DNA of 64,000 nt. Origin: Opisthorchis felineus (lineage: Eukaryota; Platyhelminthes; Trematoda; Opisthorchiida; Opisthorchiidae). Positions 22,000 through 33,729 of the stretch are shown here, piece after piece. The stretch lies in assembly GCA_004794785.1 (NCBI GenBank), contig SJOL01004152.1:159332-223331 (forward strand), read 5' to 3'. The translations under genes and the position numbers were made by a program. The number at the start of each line of letters is the position of its first letter. Within the stretch, counting starts at the first letter, position 1. The notes under the pieces were generated by a model. That model saw nothing but the letters and a program-made list of their open reading frames with translations, had not been told where the DNA came from and did not search any database.

Positions 22000-24460
22000 T
22001 CATTCGCGAGCTTCATGTGCTAACTCTGGTATCAAAACATCTCAGACTGTCCTCGGAGTTTATTGTATGTGAGAGCTTCCTGGGAAGAAGACCCCTGGAC
22101 AGCCACGATCGGCTTATTATTTATTCACTGACCTGGGCCAACGACGAACTATTTTAAAGAGAACAATTCTTAGTGGGCCTGTTCCATTCAACCCTTTTTA
22201 TTATTGTGTACTCAATTCCGAGTCATTATATTTATTTCCTAGCCACACACTCCTCCTAAAGTAGCTTTTTGGGTACCCAGACCACTACAGTGTACTCCCC
22301 TGCCAACCCCCCAGACCTACCTCTCTGGTCTGCACATGTCTGACCAAATTATAACTTCCCTACTGCCCCAGATTGAAAAAACCGCACAGGAAGATAAAGA
22401 TCTAGCTTGCTTTATTGCTTTCCTCACTCTCAGAGTCTCTCCGACTTGGGACGCATTTGTCATGCTGCCCACCTCGTGGGCAGCCCGAAAGTCTGAAAAA
22501 CACCTGCACACTTCTTCAAAAAGCCTCACTATCTCAAACTGATGGTTCCAGCACGGTAAAAAATATCACCCCAAAGCACTCAAAACAGGTTGCGCGTAAT
22601 CTCAACTTTGCAACCCATCTACACCTTAGGGTCAGAGTTGACTTCTTGATACGCAGGTAAAGCTTCTCTGCCACCCGTCACAGCCACAGAGGATAGCCAT
22701 GCTCTACGGTCCTATCACATTAAGCAATAGATTTTCCGTATTTGCTAACCTCTGCTCTCCATAACTGAAAAATCTCCAAAGCGGCCGCCTTTCACGAGAC
22801 CGCTAGTCTGTCGTGTTACGGTGCTGCCCCTTCACCGAATTCTACCTTACTCCCCTGCACCTAGTCACTCAAAGGACGTCGAGGAGAGTCATGAAGAGTT
22901 TATCAGAACCGCCCCAAAAGATCCCATGACTCCGGGCCTGCCCACTCCGAGGGCCGCTTCGGACCAACCAGCGCGGCTTAACTCTTCCAAGCCCCAACCC
23001 TAATTAGACGGATGCAGTGCCAACTCTGGTCACCCAGACCTGTTCACCTGTCATAGAGCGTAATCCGGGTGGTGTCAGCCTAAGATGACTCCGGAGGCTC
23101 GCATCCTGTGTTTCGAAAGGATTGACATGACATCAACCCAGACTGTTACTTAGCCAGTGGTGCCTGCAGGGACCCCAAACAAAGGTCCACCCCCTAGTTT
23201 ATATCTCCAAAAACTCCTCATCGACACTCACATCGTCGTGCACACAAGCATCATACCATCGCCTATCCCACGGTGTGCCCTCCTCGCCAAACTATATGCC
23301 ACGCCAGTCTTTCATTTCCTAAGCTGATACCTCAGCCCGTTCAAACTCACAGATCGTCATCCAGAGTCGCGCTATCGTCCCATTCTTCTCCAACAATTGG
23401 CGCTGCTGCACCCCCTCCCACCTCTCCACACCACCTGAATTAACTCATCAGACAACTCAAACGAAGGATTTCTCTCTTCTTCTGACGATGAATCCCAAAC
23501 CAGCTTGAAATCCTAAAGCCCACAGTCACCCTACCCGATTCCATCGGGCAAGTCTCGTATATTTTTACGAAAGAAACAGCATCTACTTGCTACTATATCA
23601 ATTGTGCCAGTGGCACGGCCAAGATTACCCGTCAAACGAATCTCTTCTCTTCACAACTCTTTGCTTGAAACTTAACGCCGACTCTTAGGTTCCCCCAGAG
23701 ATAGGAGAGTACGAAACCCCGACGACGAGCCGTCGGATCGCCTTACTTGACTCCCTCGGCAGCATTGATGGCAATGCACTTGCGTACGGCATCATATTTG
23801 TTTTACAGGCGCAGGTAGAATGACCTAAGCTTTGCGCCTCATGACCCTTTGGCTTCCCCCAAAAATAGGTTATACTGACTGGCCCCTAATTATTCGTTTT
23901 TGCCGCCCTCTGTCACACACTCCCGAGAATGGTATGCTTCTCTCCAACCTGCACCGCCGCCATTCCTCACTTACCCAACCCTTTTATGACCTTTGGCAAC
24001 CACTTCGTCTCAGGCGTCATCTGGGAAACCCCAACAGCCCTTACTTTTAGTTCACATTCAGCCCTGAAAGCCATGCTCAGCTTTGGATAGAACCTACACC
24101 GTTGCCGGAAAACGCCTCTGAACCCGATTTCCGCCAATGTTAGCTCCGTTGCTGATGAGGCCGCGACTTTTTAGTGCTAGACCTATTGGACCAAGCCTCG
24201 TAATCGTGGGAGGTGCTGCGTTATTTTCCATCCTTCGTTGAGTTCTGCCTACGTGGCCTTGCCCTTATCTCCGGCGGTAGCTGTCCTGCGCTCCCAGTGT
24301 GGTCGTTATCCACACCGCCCGGAGTCCGTTTTGCTCCAAGGTGGATCCTCAGTTGATCCGAAATTAAGTGATCCAGTGTCGGCCTGATTGTTCCTGTGTT
24401 GATCTCCTTGGCCAACCTGAAGTCTGCTGGCCACAAAGATGCACATCTATTTTAAAATCA
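22000..24460 (+). other. Pyrimidine-rich block, possibly the 5' part of a C-rich retroelement
   Basis: The plus strand is strongly C- and T-rich, with long stretches of few stops (for example 22336-22542, 23832-24050, and a frame around 23600-23820). The composition matches the coding strand of the Jockey/CR1-like element on the minus strand at 47-52 kb, and of repeat B that follows at 24.5-26.6 kb. I could not match any segment to a known ORF1 or endonuclease motif, so the assignment is by composition and position only. Confidence 0.3.
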
Positions 24461-24464
24461 CTTC

Positions 24465-24700
24465 AACCATGATGGTGGTGACGGGGCTTTCAAAAACCGA
24501 CTCTTGTCAGGACAGTGATGACACGAGACGATCATACCAAGTCTGATGGCACACCCACGCCTATTCGCTTCATACCAATGACTGTCCTCAGTCGCCTCCC
24601 TGGACCCTTGCCAGCGAATACAAACTAACTGCTTAACCGGTCCCAGCTGACTCTGGGTTGCTTGCTTCCTAGTCAGCTGAACCGCTCCACCGGATTTAAT
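24465..24700 (+). repeat. Repeat B, internal fragment
   Basis: Contains AAAACCGACTCTTGTCAGG, an ACCAAGTCTGATGGCACACC word and a cytosine-rich continuation. These are colinear with 25660-25830 and 32566-32740, though more diverged. Confidence 0.5.
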
Positions 24701-24705
24701 AGTGT

Positions 24706-24900
24706 TCATTCCCAGCTGGTGGGTGGCATACCATAGGCATGATCATAATGGCACGGTGAGAATAGAATCATGGTTGATAGTATTTGTGGGTACTCAGGTT
24801 TGCGCGGAAACGGGCAGTCACACAGATGGCGAGCATCGTTCGACGCAGATTCGGTCATGCCTAAACTGGCATGATCAGTTTGCAATAGACATCGGGGACA
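24706..24900 (-). repeat. Repeat B, inverted 3' end
   Basis: On the minus strand the sequence ends in codons for G-M-P-P-T-S-W-E and a TGA stop, matching the ends at 26566 and 33479, which use TAA. It directly abuts the plus-strand fragment to its left, giving a tail-to-tail junction at about 24705. Confidence 0.6.
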
Positions 24901-25219
24901 GAACAACACAGTTATAAGGGTTTTTTCCTATCTTTCGGGAGCACGTGAGAAATATATGTAAACAGAGGTTCCTTACCCTCTGCTACCAGCATGCAAGACG
25001 GGTGTCCAAAGACTATTTATTCGCCATGCACCACTCGTCAAGTTGAGGCTGATAGCAGTGCTACTGGGACTAATGGCTATTTCTTACTTACACATGCTTT
25101 CTCTCCTAGGTTTTTTTGCTGCCCAACTTAAGTAATAAATGCCAGATAAGCTAGCCCATCATCTTGGAAGTTCACCCTCGTCAGTACTTCTGATTTCCTC
25201 AACCACACTAATCCTCTGC

Positions 25220-26578
25220 GTGCTTATGTCGGTTTGCACTAAACCTCTTGTACTTCACTATCATATGTTAGCAAATCCAACCCTTGCTTGGTTGCTAGTT
25301 GGCTAAGTGCAAATCCGTCCCTATCCCATCTTATATAGTCACTCACTGTCACCACCCTACTAGCGGTAGATGTCAAGTCTTCCTCTATATGTATATTAAT
25401 GCACATTGTCCCATCTGATGTCTCCTCAAACTCACCACGCTTTGCTAACCTCATCCCGTTCCCACGTCTTCCCAAGCTTAGAACTTCGACAATATCAGGT
25501 ATGGACGACCTGGTTGGCTGTTATCCACTCCACCTGGCCTATGAATCTACACCCACAGGGGTCCCCAGTTGGACCGAAAAAAACCTAAAAGATCCCGCTG
25601 CTCAGAGGATTGCACATCCCAGCCCAATGATTTTTTATGTGCCGTCCGTTACGGGGCTGTCCGAAAACCGAAGTATGTCAGGCCAATGATGGCACGGCAC
25701 TGCCATACCCAGTTTGACAGCACACCCGCGACTATTCCTTCCAATTCTTGACTGTACCCTCCCGCCCACTCGTTTCATTAACTGCAAATACGAATAAGCT
25801 CCTCACCTGGCCCCAGCTGCCTGCATGATCTGTTCGTTCCAAACTGCTGAACCTGTCGTTCGAATTTAACCATTTCGGTGGATTTTCAGTCTGTGCTCCC
25901 AACAAAAAATCAATAATTTTCTATACAGCTCGCGTTCTGGCTCGTGTGTTGGCACCATCTCACTCTTTCAAGGAACTATTATGCCCGGCTCCCCAACGAC
26001 GACACCAGTGAGTCTCTACAGTTTCACTGTACACCATGATCCTGAGGTTCCTGTTACCATCTGTACGCTTCGCTAATCCCTCCACTTCATCATCCCCACT
26101 TACGCTTTTTGTGGCCCTAGCCATGAGCTTAACAGTCCAAAACCAGGAGGCCTCAGCGGTGGTTTTAGGTTTTAGTTCAACTTGACCGGCTGGATGACGC
26201 CAACTCTGCTGCTTCACCAGATTTGATGTTCTGGTTCCTCATTTTTAACTATTTACACTCTTCTTGTCATGTGTCAAGCAGAAGGCCTCTTGTTTTGCCC
26301 TCCCTCGCTTTGTTTTTGCCCACCACCTTCAAATCCCTCCGACCTGATCTTGCTCGATGTTCTCTCCAAAAAAGCATATTAACTGTGCCTCCATGCCCGT
26401 GCCGGTTTAGTAACGACCATGTCTACATCGGATAATGCCCCCCGCCCATGACGCTGTCCCTTTTCCCAAAACCCCTGTACCCACAATCCCCGCCAGTCAT
26501 GCCTTTATTCCGACTATAACCTGATGATCATGCCTGACGGCATGCCACCCACAAGTTGGGAATAAACATTATTATTAA
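25220..26578 (+). repeat. Repeat B, long copy with ATT-type tail
   Basis: The longest plus-strand copy. Segments in order: a CCATCTGATGTCTCCTC word at 25410, GAAAACCGAAGTATGTCAGG at 25663, the GGCACTGCCATACCCAGTTT block, then a Ser/Pro-rich region, PCPCRF-N-D-H-V-Y-I-G near 26394-26430, GMPPTSWE and a TAA stop at 26566, and a short CATTATTATTA tail. Codon differences between copies at the C-terminal octapeptide are mostly at third positions, suggesting it is the end of a coding region. It is probably the 3' part of a non-LTR retrotransposon. Confidence 0.65.
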
Positions 26579-28569
26579 GCACAAACAAGATTGGACCGCT
26601 ACAACTGGAAGATGGACGTTTCGCCCCTCGGTTTGTCCCGCCAATAAATTCAACGATTTTCTTTACAGTGCGCGCTTGATCCTGCGTATTAACACCACTA
26701 CGCTCCCCCAAAGAAATTTACACCTGACCCCCATCCGATAGCGTTATTAGTGAGTCCAGTTTGTTTCAATTTACACTATAATTCTGAGGCGAAAACCGCC
26801 ATTTTCTCTTTTGTGAATTTTACCAGCCCATCATCCACACTTGTGATTATCGCAGCGCCGATCCGATCCTTATCCGGCTTATGCTACTTTCTCCAAAACC
26901 ATTGAGTTTTGAAGAAGTACTGTGGTAAAATGTTGCATTTCTCTGCAGGTATGCTCAAACAATCCAAACATTGTCTGAATTATTTTTGTTGGGATTTGTT
27001 TAAAAAAATCTTCATTCGTAATTTTTGACGCGCATTCAAATTAACGTTGCATTGCTACCACCCAGGGGGCTCGCTGGCCGCACAATGCTCTTAGCTACAA
27101 AACCTCTGCAAGTGGAATGAACCTTTTTACACCAAAATTTTGCATTTTGTTGCGGATATGCTCAACCCAAAAGCCACCTAATCTACGTTCATATTCTCGA
27201 AGCTCACCGAATTTCATTGTCCACTGAATCAATCATACCTGTGGCGAAAAATTCTGGTGGAATACCTTCCCAGCATCACTTGAACCCCGGGATGCCTAGA
27301 TGGGCTCAAAAGTTTGGACTGGTATTCTGAACTCAATATCCTGTCTGTTTCAGTCCATCATGGACACGTCGTAGCTTTCGAAAATTCAGTTCTTTCGTGC
27401 GAATACTGAGCGGCGGCACCCAGCAAGATGTCGTTTTGTTTGAGTGTGCATTTCTGAGAAAATGGCGGCCGGCTGCTCTCTATTATTCACGGCATTTGAG
27501 AAGGAGCTATGTGCGCACGGCAAGCCAAATAGCGCCAACGCTGTTTTGCTTGACGAGCGGGCATACAACAAATGCAAAGGCAATCCTGAAACCGTGCAAA
27601 AACTGTACAATTGCAAGTACTCAGTAAATTTGACGCATTTGCTAATGACAAACGGCTTGCGATGAACTGGCTGCCTGGCGTAGTTTTGACTGAAAAGGAT
27701 CGAAAACCATCTGGCAGTCACTATTTATTTTACTGAAATTGATCATAAGTTGACCAAGATTGGTGCGACTTCCTGTAAACCGACGGCCAACCGAAGAGGA
27801 TTTGGTCACCTGGAAGGCTCTGCTGAAATATGTAACTCCGTTGTGTGAAGTGCGGCAGTTTGGAGCCAAGTAGTTGGGCAAATTTATGGCCACTGAGAAG
27901 ATCTAAAAAACTGCTGGGAGTTTCGACTGGCTCAGCCGAGTAAATAGTAAATTGCGTAGTCTCACTGTGGCAGATGTTGCCCCTTCGGCCATGGCGAAGC
28001 ATTGCGAGTCCGGAGAGGTACCTGTGCTTTAGCGAGAGAAGAGCATTACAGTCACACGCCTCGTCAGACCGCTGAAAATGGCTTTGCTGTGACGGTTGCA
28101 AGATGTCCTAAATGTCGATGGAACTAAACAGGCGACCCAATATTGATGAGTCTTTTTAAAGCAACCAACGCATGGCATGCATAGACATGCTCGGAGCCTT
28201 CGCGATCAATAACGCCAGGGGAATTACGCTACAGGACAATAGGATTTGGTAAAAACTGAGCAAAAACAGAAAAGGGCTGCTGAGGCTGCGTGGCCTTAGA
28301 CAGCTGATTTATTGGCCGAGGTTAAGTAGGGATGATGAATTAGAGAAATTTGCAATGGGGATAAATAGTGGCTAGCATCTCAGAATCACGATGTACAGCG
28401 AAACTGCGTAGGCTCGCTGGCGTCGCTGTCGGAGCAGGGTCAGGTGTGAAAGTTCCTTGAGGGGGTGAGTCGGTGTCAGTGTACTAGATGAAACGTGGAC
28501 TGTAAAGAAAAACAAATTTTTGGGAAGGACAAGCTGAAAGGGCACCGAAGTGGTCAGATCTGAGGAAGG
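26579..28569. other. No identifiable gene
   Basis: Open frames at 27386-27721 (minus), 27444-27665 (plus) and 27730-28101 (minus) have no recognisable domain. Between 26915 and 27185 two segments share words such as TTGCATTT followed by TATGCTCAA, about 200 bp apart, perhaps an old tandem pair. Nothing else is supported. Confidence 0.3.
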
Positions 28570-29470
28570 GGTTGAGTGGATCACAACGGGGTTTCCCCCA
28601 GGGGCTGTCAGGGCCGGGTGATCACCTTGTTCGTATTTGCAGCTGGGGTTCCGAGTGGGCGAAGCGGGTTATTCCGGAGTATGAAGGGAATAATTTCGGA
28701 TATGCCACTAGGCTGGGTATGATACTGCTGTGTCATCATTGCACTGGCATACGTCGGTTTCTGGACAGCTCCGTTACGAATGTCATGGTTAAGGTGATCA
28801 GATGGGGGGCGTGAAATTCTGTGTGCAGCGTTATTTTGCGTTAGCCAAGGGGATTCATAAAGGCAGAACAAAGCCGGTGTGGAATCACAGATAATTTCGG
28901 TTGAGTTGGAGGTCCATATGGATGAAAAGCGGGCGACTGGCAGGGTAAATGACAACTATACGGGGCGTTCGGAGTGGCTGCTGCCGAAGGTCGAAGCTCA
29001 ATGAAAGGAGGGAATGGGATGACATCAGTAAAGCCTCGCGGGCGTGGGGAGGTATCAGATGGAATGCAGCCCATTAACAGAAAATAACGTAAAGTTCATT
29101 ACAGTTAGTGAGTGAGAGCAATTTGTTAAATGTGTCAGGACAGGGGTAGATTTGTGCTGAGTAACCTTGTGACCAAGGGCTGGATAAGCTTGCTAGTATA
29201 ATGCTGAGGTGGCACAAGAGACATAGAAAAAGACATCATGGTGTGCTTCTGTTTGGCGACCATGTATTTCACCCAAATAGCGATGCCAGAGGCCAGCATT
29301 GATGGTTAAGTGGTGCATCGTGCTTTTGCGCGGCGCCAGTCAACCAGAAAGCGCAAGGCCGGGGTGAGGAAATATTTGCGTAAATTGCTTTGGAAGGAGG
29401 CGAGTTAGCCAGAAGGATAGCCGCCGGCCTGGAGGGCAGCTTTAATGTGAGCTAGGCGGGGAGCGTTCTT
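28570..29470 (-). repeat. Repeat B, inverted copy
   Basis: The minus strand reads GCATTCCATCTGATACCTCC, then a Leu/Pro-rich stretch and GAAACCGACGTATGCCAGTG, colinear with 25400-25700 of the plus copy. Upstream in element orientation (29085-29470) the sequence still aligns loosely with 45770-46180, so B extends further 5' than the 25 kb copy alone shows. The 3' end with GMPPTSWE is absent. Confidence 0.6.
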
Positions 29471-29664
29471 AACCCATGGCTTTGCCAGATTCCCATCCGA
29501 ACGGCTCTGCTGTGTAGAGTGGTAGTGTGATGAGCGACAGCGGACCAAAGGGACTGATGGAAATAGAAATTCCGAGATAACGATATGATGTTATCACGTG
29601 TCAGGCATAGCCCCGATGCACTGTGGTTTAATCAAGTAGGCCTTTGGAGCGGTAAAATCAACTA

Positions 29665-30231
29665 TCAGTGATGGATGTGTGAAGTAGTAGCTGGAGGAGA
29701 GTTGTACATATTGTTTGCATGAGAAACTGGTATTCTTCCGGTGAACTCGAGGGGCAACGGTAGACCACGCCTAGAAGAAGAGAACCGGTCCCATGCAGTG
29801 GGAACCGAACCCACTTGCATCCCAAAATATGCAGTAGTGATGTCGGAGAGGACGCAGTACCGCATTTTTCGATAGAATTCCATTTGAACGATTCGACTTT
29901 TTGGGTCTTGCATGTAACTCAACGTGGCCCAACTGATTGCTGGATGCAATCGATAGTTCTCAAATCTCAGGTATCCCGGGGATCCCGGACGTTTACTTAA
30001 TTGCAATTTTGAAACTGTTGGAACCAAAATGACCAGAACACACAGTGGCAAGTTGCTCCGAACTTTGTCGAAATCAGACTTTGAGAACTTGATGAACGAT
30101 ACTCCGGATAACCTTGTTGAATGTAACGTTCGTGTTTCCCATCCTCCATTGTTATCTCGACGCTCTCCTCCTACGCTAAGCATGGCTAATAGTGTAGGGT
30201 ACATCAGGCATACGGGTTGGGATTCTATCAA
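29665..30231 (-). repeat. Open frame over a tRNA-like repeat
   Basis: The longest single open frame on the minus strand (188 codons) has no domain that I can name. It overlaps a tRNA-like B box (minus strand GGTTCGGTTCCC, near 29800-29812). I have a vague recollection, which I cannot verify, of similar translated sequence in many fluke hypothetical proteins. A transcribed repeat with chance coding potential is more likely than a gene. Confidence 0.4.
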
Positions 30232-30514
30232 AATTGGGTTAAAAATGAGATACTGGAGGAAGAGATCGCAATAAAGATGAAAGAGTTAGGGACAAGGAAG
30301 CCGAGGTTATGAGCCCACTGGCGACAAAAGTTCGATATCAGGTGACTGTAAATGTGGGTTTTCACTCAGTCGACAGAATGTCGAGAAGTGTACTGCAAAA
30401 GATAACCCAGAGGAAGCGGGATTCTTACGGCCGTCTAGGAATCTGTGTAGAAAAGATGCCGCCGCCTGGATTCGAGCAGTGGCGTACGAAATGCACGACC
30501 CCATTTTGACCAGT

Positions 30515-30605
30515 GCTCACCCAACAGCGCACCGATGATGTCTCCTCGTATGGTGACGAAACGTTTGCAAATCAATTACCAAGCAAGGCGAACAGATCAA
30601 ATGCC
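30515..30605 (+). repeat. Dispersed repeat E
   Basis: GATGATGTCTCCTCGTATGG, GACGAAACGTTTGCAAATC and AAGGCGAACAGATC are colinear with the copies at 8195 and 17925. Confidence 0.5.
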
Positions 30606-30639
30606 AATTTTGGTTGATCAACAACCAACATTGTGCCCT

Positions 30640-32500
30640 TCCTTGACAGAGTGTCTCCGTCGACTTGAATTGCTACGCGATGATTACCAAAATGAGAGAA
30701 CATGCTAACCAGGTAGACAAAGTCAGCTTGGGGCGCCCATCTTCCAGAAATGCCTTCATCAGAGTTGTGGCTGTGAAAGTATTGCGTACCCTCACTGTTG
30801 ACAGACTCATAACCTTTCAGGCTGTGAAGTGTCCGCTACCCCTAATCGGTTCAAGAAGCTGAACAGACGGGAGATCCTAAAGTTAAGCTTTAGCTGCCTG
30901 GAGCCTAATTATAGAGCCTTTGATTGTGGCGTCTCTACATGTTACAACGTCTCAAATTGCAACCGCTGACATCACCATCCGCTTCACGCCACACAAAAGA
31001 CGCTGAAGACGGCTATGAAAGCTGCCAGCGTCAACTCAAAGTTAGTTGGGGATCCACTTACCTACCTTGAGTTCGTGGAAGTTAGGCTGGGTTTACGAAG
31101 GGCGCTGTGTTAAATCATGCTCTGTTGAACAACGGTTCTAATACGGCTCTACTACCGGCCAACGTAGCAAATCAGCTTGAGGTAGAATGGAGAACAACGC
31201 GTGTGGAAGTATCGGCGGCAAAGGGTCCCGACATTAAGAATACCATGATGGTCAGTTTTGCCATACAGTTCTTGCTTGACAAGTATGTTGTGAACGTCGA
31301 GCTGTCTATTCTACCGGGTCACTTTTCATCAACACTGCTTCAATCCCGGATGATTTACTGCTGAGGAAATGAAAGCACTTCGCGGATATTCACCCGCACA
31401 CATTTATGTTAGCGACACCACGATTTTAATGGGAACTAATGCCCCAGAGGCCCACTGGGTTATGAAATAGCGTTTTGGTTCTCCAAAACGTATCCAAAAG
31501 CCTTGAGATGGACAATTTTCGGACCAGCCATCACTGCAGGACCAAAACGAATATCAGTCAATTGCCTCAGGAGGAATCCGGTGTTAGTGATCACATACGG
31601 AGGATGTTTGAACCGGATTTCAAAGAAAGTAAATGTACAGATAAAACGCTGTTCTTAAAAAATAAGCAAATTATACAAGCTACCGAGCAGCCTATTAGCC
31701 TGGTTGATGGTCCCTATCAAATGCCGCCGCCTTGAAAGTTCTACTGGAAGAACTGATCTAGGAACTTGTATGTAGCGTGAAAATGCCTCAATTATTTGAA
31801 AGCTCGCTTGTTAATGGATGATAACCCCCTTAGATACTTCAGCAAAACCCTAACTGCTTTCGAAAGAAAGGGGCACGTAAGTCGATCGCTAGTTGGTTCA
31901 TCGGAAGGGTTGCACCGCATTCCGGACCACTCCGTCTTCAGCGTGGTTTTCGTCTACGCTGCGAAAAGTCGAGGTGTTTCGCTTAATGGCCGCTAACTTC
32001 CCCAATATGACCGTACTAATGGTATCACCGGAAATTTGTTTCGTTTCCGACCCCATGAAATTGTCTTGCCTGCGAATATAGAAGAAATATTTTTACAAGT
32101 ATGCTAACCACTGGAAGATAGGGTGGTGTTCAGTTTCCTATGGTACACTGGCGGCGATCTAAGGAAACCCTGAGACTTCTATCACCCTAACACGCACCAT
32201 TTTCGAGCAGCTTTCCTCCTTTTTTGCGCCTCTTTTGCTCTACGCAGAGTTACTGAGGAAAACAGAAATGTTTTTGACAATAGGACGGTTCCTACATTAA
32301 GGGAAAACGTACGTAGATGATTGCCTTATATCAGTAGAATCCATCGATGCAGCCCAAAAACTAGCTTGTGGAAGCTGTTAGACGTTGAACTTGGGCGGAT
32401 TTTGTTTGCATAAGTGGGCATGCAACAATCCAGAAGTCTTGGTAATCGTCTCCACTAGCGAGCGAGCATTAGAGCTAGTTGACATCGACATTTCATAATC
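30640..32500 (+). pseudogene. BEL/Pao LTR retrotransposon gag-pol fragment
   Basis: Segments in order: a zinc-knuckle-like region with SCLEPNYRAFDCGVSTCYN and NCNR-x-HHH at 30890-30985; the aspartic protease at 31095-31330 with ALLNNGSNTALLPANVANQL, where the catalytic D-x-G has become N-N-G; the linker with LMGTNAPEAHWVMK at 31425-31465 and SDHIRRMFEPDFKESK at 31590-31640; and RT at 31790-32450. The RT shows AAKSRGVSLN near 31965, ASFALRRVTEEN near 32235, and an intact YVDD catalytic box at 32310-32321 followed by CLISVESIDAAQKL. Frame changes occur throughout and a stop follows soon after YVDD. The fragment stops at about 32500 where repeat B starts. No LTRs were found. Confidence 0.88.
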
Positions 32501-32529
32501 AAGCTTACACAAGGCATTGGGTTTGTGCT

Positions 32530-33499
32530 AGCTCAACTACCTCAATCACGACGTCTGCCGCGATGCTGTCCAGAAACTGAAGTATCTCAGTGCAGTGACG
32601 GCACGGCACTGCCATACCCAGTTTGCTAGCATACCCGCAACTGTTCAATTCCTGCTGTGACTGCGCCCTCTCGCCCACTCGTTCCCTTACCTGCAACCAC
32701 AACCATAGTATTCATCTGGCCCCAGCCGCATCCGGGGGGCGTTCATTCCAATCTGCTGGACCTTCCGTTGGATCTATACATGTCGGTGACTTTTGTTATG
32801 CACTTCTCACCAAGTCAGCCATTTTACTTACAGTTCGCATTCCGTCTTGTGCGTTTGCATGAACTCCTCCTAAGGAACTTTTACACCCGGCTCCGCTCCA
32901 GCAGTAACACTAGTGAGTCTCTCCAGTTTCACTGCACACTGTGATTCTGAGTCTCCTACTACTATTTATCCGTAGTGCAAATTCTCCCACCATCCCCACT
33001 TACTCTTTTTGTGACCCTGGCCATAAGCCCAACAGCCCAAGGCCACGAAGCTTCAAGGACGGTTTTAGGCTTTAGTTCAGATTTGCCGGCCAGATCGTGG
33101 CAGTTCTGCTGCCTCTCCGAATCAGTTTTCTGGTTCCACATTTTCAGCAGTTTGAAGTTTTTTATCACGTACCGGGCAGGAAGCCTCTTGTTATGCCCTC
33201 CCTCGTATTGCTTTTGCCCACCACTTTCAAATCTTAACGATCATATCTCGTCTCATCTGATATGTTCCCCATAAGAAAGAAAGAGTCCTTGTAGTTTTGG
33301 TTCCCTACCCGTGCCGCCTCAGGCGTGATCAAGTCTACATTGGATACTGCCCACTGCTTATGTCACTGTCCCTTTTCCACGAAATTCCCGGTGCGCACAA
33401 ACCCTACCAGTCATGCACTTACTCTGACTGTAACTTTATGATCATGCCTGAAGGTATGCTACCCACTAGTTGGGAATAAACATTATTATTATTATTACT
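32530..33499 (+). repeat. Repeat B, copy with ATT tail
   Basis: Colinear with 25640-26578. It starts near AAACTGAAGTATCTCAGTG and passes the GGCACTGCCATACCCAGTTT block. It contains the peptide frame PCRLRRDQVYIGYCP at about 33305-33350 and ends with GMLPTSWE, a TAA stop at 33479, and a CATTATTATTATTATTA tail. It abuts the BEL/Pao fragment, which it probably truncated on insertion. Confidence 0.75.
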
Positions 33500-33729
33500 T
33501 TGGATAACACAATAAAAATAGTTCGTCAAACTGCTTATCGATCGCTGTCATATCCGTTAATCTTGAGAGGAGAAGCTTGGCCTGTATTTGAACAAACCTT
33601 ACCCACTTATTTATATTTAACATCCATTTGTTCTGTTACCTTAAATGAGTTTTATGGCATCCATTCTATTCAGAATTTTGCCAAAATTAAATAACATTTG
33701 GGCTTCTGGTCACAGTTTCCTCGCGACGG

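Noticed and set aside
27386..27721. Minus-strand 111-codon frame as a gene
   Set aside because: The opposite strand has equally long frames, and neither has a motif. The region looks non-coding.
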